Assembly: GCF_905475345.1 (NCBI RefSeq) | Contig: NC_066587.1 | Span: 19,205,982 to 19,269,981, forward strand | Direction: 5' to 3' | Length of the DNA: 64,000 bases | Source of the DNA: Vespula vulgaris | Lineage: Eukaryota > Arthropoda > Insecta > Hymenoptera > Vespidae | Shown here: positions 51,976-61,400 of the stretch, piece by piece | Layout: every line of letters starts with the position of its first letter | How positions within the stretch are numbered: position 1 is the stretch's first letter | Notes under the pieces: model-generated | What the model was told of the DNA's origin: nothing | The model's input: only the letters and a program-made list of their open reading frames with translations | Databases searched by the model: none | Program-made: the position numbers and the translations under genes

Positions 51976-53810
51976 TTTAGACCACCGTTGGGCGTATCGA
52001 AAACCGTCGTCCAGTATTTATCCGTAACAAGAAACATCTTTTTAGACAATTCTTAGGATATCGCGTGACCCCAGCTTCGCGAATAATTGAAATGCTCATA
52101 TACTAAAAAAGAAAAAATATTATTTTTATCATTGTAATAAGAAAGCGTCGAAAAAAAAGGAAGGCAGTATGTAAGCAGATTTCTGTTCTGCGAAACGTTC
52201 GATTAAAATTATTTTCTACGTACTACGAGCGGTATAAAGCTTGAGCGGCGGGGTTGTATTCTGTAAATATTAGTTTGATACTACCGAGCGTACATATGTA
52301 GCGTACATTGCTTAAATGATTGTAAAACGACAAAAAATAAAAATGATCTAGGTTTAGCGCGGTTCAACGCGGTCCAACGCGTGTACCGGAAATTTTAGGG
52401 CATGGTAGAGCGTTTCAACTACCGTGAATCCATTCGTGCGTAATTAAGCGTATTGCGTAATTCCGAACAGATTGGCGTAACCCTTAGAAATATTGCGTAA
52501 ACCCCTAACCCTTATTTAGGTAAATTCTCTGGCTCTGCCAGACGCAACCCAGCGATTTCGCCGACTACGTGGTTTGGCGTAAGTATCCATTTGGCAAGGT
52601 ATGGTTTTTTTACACGTAAGTCCTATCGATTTTTCGCAACGTCCAACGTGGACACCCAGAGTTTTGTCTTTTTCAGGTTATCTGCAACCTCGGAGTTATT
52701 TATTTACCTACATACTATCGAGATTACTGAAGCGATGGTATTTTTTTTTGCATAATGTTAAGGGCATTGCGTCGTTTTAAACGAATGCGCGTAATCAGTA
52801 GTTTTTCTTTATTTTTTGTATGAAGCCCAGCGTATCTATATAATCCTTACAAATTTTGTGTAAACCTTTGCGTGTATTCAGCCGAACTTCTGTGGTCTAA
52901 CTTCGGTGTAATCCAGACGCGACCCAACGATTTGCAGTAAGTATTTTTCTCACTTAATGCCTTTATGTTCGTTCCGTAATTTTACGCGTGTTGCGTAAAT
53001 TGCATAGTATCTGCAACCCGCAGCTTATTTTCCTAGGTACCAGCGAAGTTATTTAAACTGCGGCATTTTTTTTTTCATAGTTCGGGATATTTTCGTTTTA
53101 TCCGAAGAATCCGCGTTTTTATATAGCCTAACGTCTCTGTTTAAACCGTGGCGTGTATTTAGCTTCATTTTAGCGTGTCTACTTAACTCTAACGTTTCCA
53201 CATTATCACTTAGTTATCGACCGTATTTTTTTTTTTAACGTGATCTCTATTCGTCGCGTAATTCTTCGCGTATATAGTAATTTGGAGGGTATTTAGAGCC
53301 CTAGCTTATTTTCCATGATACTGGATGGGTTACTTTCCCGACAGAATATTTGCATAGTCCCAGGGGTACTTCCGATGAATCGTTGCAATGTCAAACTTCT
53401 TTACAACGCCAAGCGATTTTGCGAAACCTTTGCACGATTTGAAAGCCCTAGTGTAACGTAGCGTATTTTTACATAACGATCCCGAGATTTGTCGAAAGTA
53501 CTTTTTTCTTTTTTCATAATGCTTGTCGGTTTTTCTTCTTGACATTCTTAACAGCTGCGTTATTCGTAGAATACTCTAAGCAGCTTATTTTCGTAGATAC
53601 TAGCTAGGTTATTGAAACGACAGCATTTTTTCTTTTTTCTTTTTTATAATTCGTAGGGCACTCGTTAGATCCGACGAATCTGCGTAAATACTACGGTTTT
53701 ACTCGTAGATGACCGTGTACTTTCATGTGTATCTGCAACTATCAGCTTATTAATCGAAGATATTACCGAGGTTATATGATCGACTGCATTTATTTTGCAT
53801 AATCTGTGGG
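51976..53810. repeat. Decayed left flank of the 334-bp satellite
   Basis: From about 52.4 kb there are recurrent words shared with the satellite: GCGTAATCC, TTGCGTAA, GCTTATTTTCNTAGATACTAGCGAGGTTA-type phrases, and T-runs followed by GCATAAT. The spacing is irregular and divergence is high. A near copy with truncated length occurs at about 53580-53810. It includes two telomere-complement-like motifs (52538 and 52913). Confidence 0.7.
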
Positions 53811-55817
53811 GCACTCGCGTTATTTCCGAAGAATCTGCGTAAATACTAGGGTTTTCAGGAAATGCAGCGTTTCTGTGTAATCCTTGTAGATTTGGCGTCG
53901 GTAATAGGGCGTATTAGGTAGCCTCCGAGAATGCGGCGTAATCCGATTGTTTCCGCGTTACCACCCTGTGATTTCGCGTAAGTACTTGCATTTATACGTA
54001 ATACTTGTGTAAATTCCTGTCGGTTTTCGATAACTCGTGGATGACCTTGTAGTTCCCGTGTATTTACAACTGTCGGCTTATTAATCGAAGATATTACCGA
54101 GGTTATATGATCGACTGCATTTTTTTTTGCATAATCTGTGGGGCACTCGCGTTATTTCCGAAGAATCTGCGTAAATACTAGGGTTTTCAGGAAATGCAGC
54201 GTTTCTGTGTAATCCTTGTAGATTTGGCGTCGGTAATAGGGCGTATTTAGGTAGCCTCCGAGAATGCGGCGTAATCCGATTGTTTCCGCGTTACCACCCT
54301 GTGATTTCGCGTAAGTACTTGCATTTATACGTAATACTTGTGTAAATTCCTGTCGGTTTTCGATAACTCGTGTATGACCGTGTAGTTCCCGTGTACTTAC
54401 AACTGTCGGCTTATTAATCGAAGATATTACCGAGGTTATATGATCGACTGCATTTTTTTTTTTGCGTAATCTGTGGGGCACTCGCGTTATTTCCGACGAA
54501 TCTGCGTAAATACTAGGGTTTTCAGGAAATGCAGCGTTTCTGTGTAATCCTTGTAGATTTGGCGTCGGTAATAGGGCGTATTTAGGTAGCCTCCGAGAAT
54601 GCGGCGTAATCCGATTGTTTCCGCGTTACCACCCTGTGATTTCGCGTAAGTACTTGCATTTATACGTAATACTTGTGTAAATTCCTGTCGGTTTTCGATA
54701 ACTCGTGTATGACCGTGTAGTTCCCGTGTACTTACAACTGTCGGCTTATTAATCGAAGATATTACCGAGGTTATATGATCGACTGCATTTTTTTTTTGCG
54801 TAATCTGTGGGGCACTCGCGTTATTTCCGACGAATCTGCGTAAATACTAGGGTTTTCAGGAAATGCAGCGTTTCTGTGTAATCCTTGTAGATTTGGCGTC
54901 GGTAATAGGGCGTATTTAGGTAGCCTCCGAGAATGCGGCGTAATCCGATTGTTTCCGCGTTACCACCCTGTGATTTCGCGTAAGTACTTGCATTTATACG
55001 TAATACTTGTGTAAATTCCTGTCGGTTTTCGATAACTCGTGGATGACCGTGTAGTTCCCGTGTATTTACAACTGTCGGCTTATTAATCGAAGATATTACC
55101 GAGGTTATATGATCGACTGCATTTTTTTTTGCATAATCTGTGGGGCACTCGCGTTATTTCCGACGAATCTGCGTAAATACTAGGGTTTTCAGGAAATGCA
55201 GCGTTTCTGTGTAATCCTTGTAGATTTGGCGTCGGTAATAGGGCGTATTAGGTAGCCTCCGAGAATGCGGCGTAATCCGATTGTTTCCGCGTTACCACCC
55301 TGTGATTTCGCGTAAGTACTTGCCTTTGTACGTAATACTTGTGTAAATTCCTGTCGGTTTTCGATAACTCGTAGATGACCGTGTAGTTCCCGTGTATTTA
55401 CAACTGTCGGCTTATTAATCGAAGATATTACCGAGGTTATATGATCGACTGCATTTTTTTTTTTTTGCATAATCTGAGGGGCACTCGCGTTATTTCCGAC
55501 GAATCTGCGTAAATACTAGGGTTTTCAGGAAATGCAGCGTTTCTGTGTAATCCTTGTAGATTTGGCGTCGGTAATAGGGCGTATTTAGGTGGCCTCCGAG
55601 AATGCGGCGTAATCTGATTCTTTCCGCATTACCACCCTGTGATTTCGCGTAAGTACTTGCCTTTGTACGTAATACTTGTGTAAATTCCTGTCGGTTTTCG
55701 ATAACTCGTAGATGACCGTGTAGTTCCCGTGTATTTACAACTGTCGGCTTATTAATCGAAGATATTACCGAGGTTATTTTATCGACTGCATTTTTTTTTT
55801 TTGCATAATCCGCGGGG
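53811..55817. repeat. 334-bp satellite, six highly similar tandem copies
   Basis: The landmark GCACTCG recurs at 53811, 54143, 54478, 54812, 55145, 55481 and (as GCACTCGTT) 55817, spacing 332-336 bp. Copies differ mainly in T-run length before GCATAATCTG and in a few markers such as CGTATTAGG versus CGTATTTAGG and GTGGATGACC versus GTGTATGACC. The two minus-strand frames beginning MPHRLRKKK or MQKKK are by-products of the repeat. No coding function. Confidence 0.97.
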
Positions 55818-57190
55818 CACTCGTTATATCCGACGAATTTGCGTAACTACTAGCATTTTCATAAAGTCCGGCATTTCTGCGTAACCTACAGATTTTACAA
55901 AAATCTAAGTACGCAATCTACAGCGTGGGACATAACCCCACTGTCTTCGCTTTACCATCCGGTGATTAGAAGTATTTGTCCGTTTTCTTTTTAGGTAATC
56001 CCTCGGTTTTTCAATAATTCCTAACGTACCGACGTAGTTCCTAGGTTTATCAGCAATACCCAGGTTATTTTCTTAGATACTAGCGAGGTTACTTAAACGA
56101 TATTTTTGTCCTCCGAGCTTTCTCCGTAATCTCATTTTTTTCCGCATTACCATCTCGTGATTTCGCTCAAGTATATTGTTTTTCCGTAATGGATGTCGAT
56201 TTTTCCTAACTCCTAGATGACCGTGTTATTTCCAGGATATCTGTAACGATCAGCTTATTAATTCTAGATATTAACGAGGTTATTTAGTCGATAGCATTTT
56301 TGAATAGTCCCTGAGGCGGTTGCATTATTTACGTAGACTATACGAACTACCAGCATCTTTATAAAGCTCATCGTTTCTGGGTAACCCTTACAGATTTTGG
56401 CTTATCCGACTGGCGATTTGAAGTAAGTATTTGTGCTTTATTTTTTATTCTTATGTAATATCTGTCTTCAATAATTACTAATATACCGACGTAATTTTAG
56501 GTTACCCATCTTATTTCCCTAGATTCTAGAGAGGTTACTTAAACGACAACATGGTTGCATAATCCCAGGGGCATATTCGTTATTTCCTACGAATCAAGTA
56601 ACGACCAGCGTCTTCATAAAGTGCAGCATTTCTGTATATCCTCATAGATTTGTCGTCAATCCTAGAACGTATTTAGGTGGCCTCCGAGCGTCAGGCGTAA
56701 CGTCATAGTGTCCGCATAAGCGAATAAATTTGTTTCTACCTAATACTTGTCAAAATGCTTGTCGATTTTGCATAATTCCTAGATGTCCGTGTAATTTCCA
56801 TGGTATCTTCATCCACCAACTTACTAATCCTAGATATTAACGTAGTTATTTAATAAACAGCAATTAGCATAGTCCGTGGGGCGTTTGCGTTATTATCGAA
56901 AAATCGGCGTAACCACCAGCATTTCCATAAAGCTCGTTTCTATGTAACCCTTACAAATTTTGCAAAAATTCTAGTACGTATTATGGTGGTTTAGAGTGGT
57001 TCGACGTAATTCCACAGTAATCGCATAAAAACCATCCAGTGATATGAAGTAATTATTTTTCTTATGCTCCTCTCTCTTAGGTAATCGATTGGTTTTTCCT
57101 GTTTATCTGTAATGCCCAGCTTATTTTTCTAAATATTACGTAGAATCGATAAATGACAACATATTTGCATAATCCCAGGGGCACCGCCAT
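55818..57190. repeat. Decayed right flank of the 334-bp satellite
   Basis: At least four diverged copies are visible through recurring elements: GCATAATCC, GGGGC, CAGCATTTCCATAAAGC, GTTTCTGNGTAACCCTTACAGATTT and TATTAACGAGGTTATTTA. Divergence rises away from the homogeneous centre. Confidence 0.75.
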
Positions 57191-57318
57191 ATGGGTGTGA
57201 ACGTAAGTGTGTACGTACGAATGAGAGCGTAGAGTGCCTCTACCGGCCATTTTCTAAAACAGGTAGCAGGCCTCCGTAATTTCCGTGTAATCACTCTCAG
57301 ACTGATTTTAGTGTCTAA
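57191..57318. other. Short unique sequence
   Basis: Linker between the satellite and a 24-bp minisatellite. It includes a GTGTGTACGTACG-like stretch; no gene. Confidence 0.5.
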
Positions 57319-57442
57319 TATTTGTTTCATTTTATTGTATACTATTTGCCTGATTTTATTGTATAATATTTGTCTCATTTTAATATATACTATTTGTTTA
57401 ATTTTATTGCATGATATTTGTGTGATTTTATTATATAATATT
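57319..57442. repeat. 24-bp minisatellite, five copies
   Basis: TATTTG recurs at 57319, 57343, 57367, 57391 and 57415, with a TATTAA end at 57439, an exact 24-bp period. The unit is approximately TATTTGTNTNATTTTATTGT plus four A/T-rich bases. Since 24 is divisible by three it produces an eight-residue repeat in a minus-strand frame, which I do not regard as a gene. Confidence 0.93.
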
Positions 57443-57826
57443 AAACAGAGGAGAAACTATAAGTAGACATCAGAATTTGAATGTTTGTGATTGATCATTT
57501 ATACGACGCCTTTGAATAATCGTCTAAAAAGAAAACGGTTACATCAAGCTTGCGTCTTTATTGAATAAGAGACACGACTGAGCTTCGATGACATTCCGCC
57601 TGCAGTACGTCTGATTTGCGTTCAGTATTCTATCAGACTTCCTTCTGTTTCATGTTAAATTATGCGGCATAAGCTGTGGAAAGATTGTAAAAGAGACGTA
57701 TAAGAACTGTATGAGAGTTGTGCAAAAGTTGTGTGAGATGTCCAAAATGTGTGTAAAAGTTGTGTGAGACTTACGTAACAGGTGCGTAAAACTTGTGAGA
57801 AAAATCTGTAAAAGTTGTAGAAAAAG
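57443..57826. other. Unique to weakly repetitive subtelomeric sequence
   Basis: The left part appears unique. From about 57690 it contains GTGTAAAAGTTGTGTGAGA-type words that lead into the TTGTGTCTGAAGG array. Confidence 0.5.
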
Positions 57827-58410
57827 TATTGTCTGAAGGTTGTGTCTGAGGTTGTGTCTGAGGGTTGTGTTTGAAGGTTGAGTCTGAAGTTGTGTCTGCA
57901 GGTTGTGTCTGAAGGTAGTGTCTGAAGGTTGGGTCTGAGGTTGAGTCTGAAGGTTGTGTCCGAAGGTTGCGTCCGAAGGTTGGGTCTGAGGTTGTGTCTG
58001 CAGGTTGTGTCTGAAGGTAGTGTCTAAAGGTTGGGTCTGAGGTTGTGTCCGAAGGTTGCGTCCGAAGGTTGCGTCCGAAGGTTGTGTCCGAGGTTGCGTC
58101 TGAAGGTTGCGTCCGAAGGTTGCGTCCGAAGGTTGTGTCCGAGGTTGCGTCTGAAGGTTGTGTCTGAAGGTTGGGTCTGAAGGTTGTGTCCGAGGTTGCG
58201 TCTGAAGGTTGTGTCTGAAGGTTGTGTCCGAGGTTGTGTCTGAAGGTTGTGTCTGAAAGTTGTGTCTGAAGGTTGTGTCCGAAGTTGTGTCTGAAGGTTG
58301 TGTCTGAAGGTTGTGTCTGAAGGTTGCGTCCGAGGTTGTGTCTGAAGGTTGTGTCCGAGGTTGTGTCCGAGGTAGTGTTTGAGGTTGTGACTGAAGATTT
58401 TCTCCGCAGA
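57827..58410 (+). repeat. Degenerate telomere-like minisatellite (11-13 bp units)
   Basis: Units such as TTGTGTCTGAAGG, TTGTGTCCGAGG and TTGCGTCCGAAGG share register, strand and the TTGYGTCYG core with the telomere unit, but vary in length by one or two bases. There is higher-order structure: one block of about 50 bp (TTGTGTCTGCAGG ... GGGTCTGAGG) occurs at about 57891 and 57995, and a roughly 60-bp block of TCCGAAGGTTGCG repeats is duplicated in 58050-58160. It is probably old telomeric DNA reshaped by recombination. Confidence 0.93.
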
Positions 58411-58415
58411 TTAGG
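58411..58415 (+). other. Single TTAGG pentamer at the telomere junction
   Basis: TTAGG, the ancestral arthropod telomere unit, lies directly before the first perfect 11-bp telomere unit. One pentamer can arise by chance. Confidence 0.4.
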
Positions 58416-61400
58416 TTGCGTCTGGGTTGCGTCTGGGTTGCGTCTGGGTTGCGTCTGGGTTGCGTCTGGGTTGCGTCTGGGTTGCGTCTGGGTTGCGTCT
58501 GGGTTGCGTCTGGGTTGCGTCTGGGTTGCGTCTGGGTTGCGTCTGGGTTGCGTCTGGGTTGCGTCTGGGTTGCGTCTGGGTTGCGTCTGGGTTGCGTCTG
58601 GGTTGCGTCTGGGTTGCGTCTGGGTTGCGTCTGGGTTGCGTCTGGGTTGCGTCTGGGTTGCGTCTGGGTTGCGTCTGGGTTGCGTCTGGGTTGCGTCTGG
58701 GTTGCGTCTGGGTTGCGTCTGGGTTGCGTCTGGGTTGCGTCTGGGTTGCGTCTGGGTTGCGTCTGGGTTGCGTCTGGGTTGCGTCTGGGTTGCGTCTGGG
58801 TTGCGTCTGGGTTGCGTCTGGGTTGCGTCTGGGTTGCGTCTGGGTTGCGTCTGGGTTGCGTCTGGGTTGCGTCTGGGTTGCGTCTGGGTTGCGTCTGGGT
58901 TGCGTCTGGGTTGCGTCTGGGTTGCGTCTGGGTTGCGTCTGGGTTGCGTCTGGGTTGCGTCTGGGTTGCGTCTGGGTTGCGTCTGGGTTGCGTCTGGGTT
59001 GCGTCTGGGTTGCGTCTGGGTTGCGTCTGGGTTGCGTCTGGGTTGCGTCTGGGTTGCGTCTGGGTTGCGTCTGGGTTGCGTCTGGGTTGCGTCTGGGTTG
59101 CGTCTGGGTTGCGTCTGGGTTGCGTCTGGGTTGCGTCTGGGTTGCGTCTGGGTTGCGTCTGGGTTGCGTCTGGGTTGCGTCTGGGTTGCGTCTGGGTTGC
59201 GTCTGGGTTGCGTCTGGGTTGCGTCTGGGTTGCGTCTGGGTTGCGTCTGGGTTGCGTCTGGGTTGCGTCTGGGTTGCGTCTGGGTTGCGTCTGGGTTGCG
59301 TCTGGGTTGCGTCTGGGTTGCGTCTGGGTTGCGTCTGGGTTGCGTCTGGGTTGCGTCTGGGTTGCGTCTGGGTTGCGTCTGGGTTGCGTCTGGGTTGCGT
59401 CTGGGTTGCGTCTGGGTTGCGTCTGGGTTGCGTCTGGGTTGCGTCTGGGTTGCGTCTGGGTTGCGTCTGGGTTGCGTCTGGGTTGCGTCTGGGTTGCGTC
59501 TGGGTTGCGTCTGGGTTGCGTCTGGGTTGCGTCTGGGTTGCGTCTGGGTTGCGTCTGGGTTGCGTCTGGGTTGCGTCTGGGGTGCGTCTGGGTTGCGTCT
59601 GGGTTGCGTCTGGGTTGCGTCTGGGTTGCGTCTGGGTTGCGTCTGGGTTGCGTCTGGGTTGCGTCTGGGTTGCGTCTGGGTTGCGTCTGGGTTGCGTCTG
59701 GGTTGCGTCTGGGTTGCGTCTGGGTTGCGTCTGGGTTGCGTCTGGGTTGCGTCTGGGTTGCGTCTGGGTTGCGTCTGGGTTGCGTCTGGGTTGCGTCTGG
59801 GTTGCGTCTGGGTTGCGTCTGGGTTGCGTCTGGGTTGCGTCTGGGTTGCGTCTGGGTTGCGTCTGGGTTGCGTCTGGGTTGCGTCTGGGTTGCGTCTGGG
59901 TTGCGTCTGGGTTGCGTCTGGGTTGCGTCTGGGTTGCGTCTGGGTTGCGTCTGGGTTGCGTCTGGGTTGCGTCTGGGTTGCGTCTGGGTTGCGTCTGGGT
60001 TGCGTCTGGGTTGCGTCTGGGTTGCGTCTGGGTTGCGTCTGGGTTGCGTCTGGGTTGCGTCTGGGTTGCGTCTGGGTTGCGTCTGGGTTGCGTCTGGGTT
60101 GCGTCTGGGTTGCGTCTGGGTTGCGTCTGGGTTGCGTCTGGGTTGCGTCTGGGTTGCGTCTGGGTTGCGTCTGGGTTGCGTCTGGGTTGCGTCTGGGTTG
60201 CGTCTGGGTTGCGTCTGGGTTGCGTCTGGGTTGCGTCTGGGTTGCGTCTGGGTTGCGTCTGGGTTGCGTCTGGGTTGCGTCTGGGTTGCGTCTGGGTTGC
60301 GTCTGGGTTGCGTCTGGGTTGCGTCTGGGTTGCGTCTGGGTTGCGTCTGGGTTGCGTCTGGGTTGCGTCTGGGTTGCGTCTGGGTTGCGTCTGGGTTGCG
60401 TCTGGGTTGCGTCTGGGTTGCGTCTGGGTTGCGTCTGGGTTGCGTCTGGGTTGCGTCTGGGTTGCGTCTGGGTTGCGTCTGGGTTGCGTCTGGGTTGCGT
60501 CTGGGTTGCGTCTGGGTTGCGTCTGGGTTGCGTCTGGGTTGCGTCTGGGTTGCGTCTGGGTTGCGTCTGGGTTGCGTCTGGGTTGCGTCTGGGTTGCGTC
60601 TGGGTTGCGTCTGGGTTGCGTCTGGGTTGCGTCTGGGTTGCGTCTGGGTTGCGTCTGGGTTGCGTCTGGGTTGCGTCTGGGTTGCGTCTGGGTTGCGTCT
60701 GGGTTGCGTCTGGGTTGCGTCTGGGTTGCGTCTGGGTTGCGTCTGGGTTGCGTCTGGGTTGCGTCTGGGTTGCGTCTGGGTTGCGTCTGGGTTGCGTCTG
60801 GGTTGCGTCTGGGTTGCGTCTGGGTTGCGTCTGGGTTGCGTCTGGGTTGCGTCTGGGTTGCGTCTGGGTTGCGTCTGGGTTGCGTCTGGGTTGCGTCTGG
60901 GTTGCGTCTGGGTTGCGTCTGGGTTGCGTCTGGGTTGCGTCTGGGTTGCGTCTGGGTTGCGTCTGGGTTGCGTCTGGGTTGCGTCTGGGTTGCGTCTGGG
61001 TTGCGTCTGGGTTGCGTCTGGGTTGCGTCTGGGTTGCGTCTGGGTTGCGTCTGGGTTGCGTCTGGGTTGCGTCTGGGTTGCGTCTGGGTTGCGTCTGGGT
61101 TGCGTCTGGGTTGCGTCTGGGTTGCGTCTGGGTTGCGTCTGGGTTGCGTCTGGGTTGCGTCTGGGTTGCGTCTGGGTTGCGTCTGGGTTGCGTCTGGGTT
61201 GCGTCTGGGTTGCGTCTGGGTTGCGTCTGGGTTGCGTCTGGGTTGCGTCTGGGTTGCGTCTGGGTTGCGTCTGGGTTGCGTCTGGGTTGCGTCTGGGTTG
61301 CGTCTGGGTTGCGTCTGGGTTGCGTCTGGGTTGCGTCTGGGTTGCGTCTGGGTTGCGTCTGGGTTGCGTCTGGGTTGCGTCTGGGTTGCGTCTGGGTTGC

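Noticed and set aside
50836..57190. Tandem arrays as a CRISPR
   Set aside because: Repeats are directly adjacent or have homologous spacers, and the window is eukaryotic with a telomere and spliced genes.
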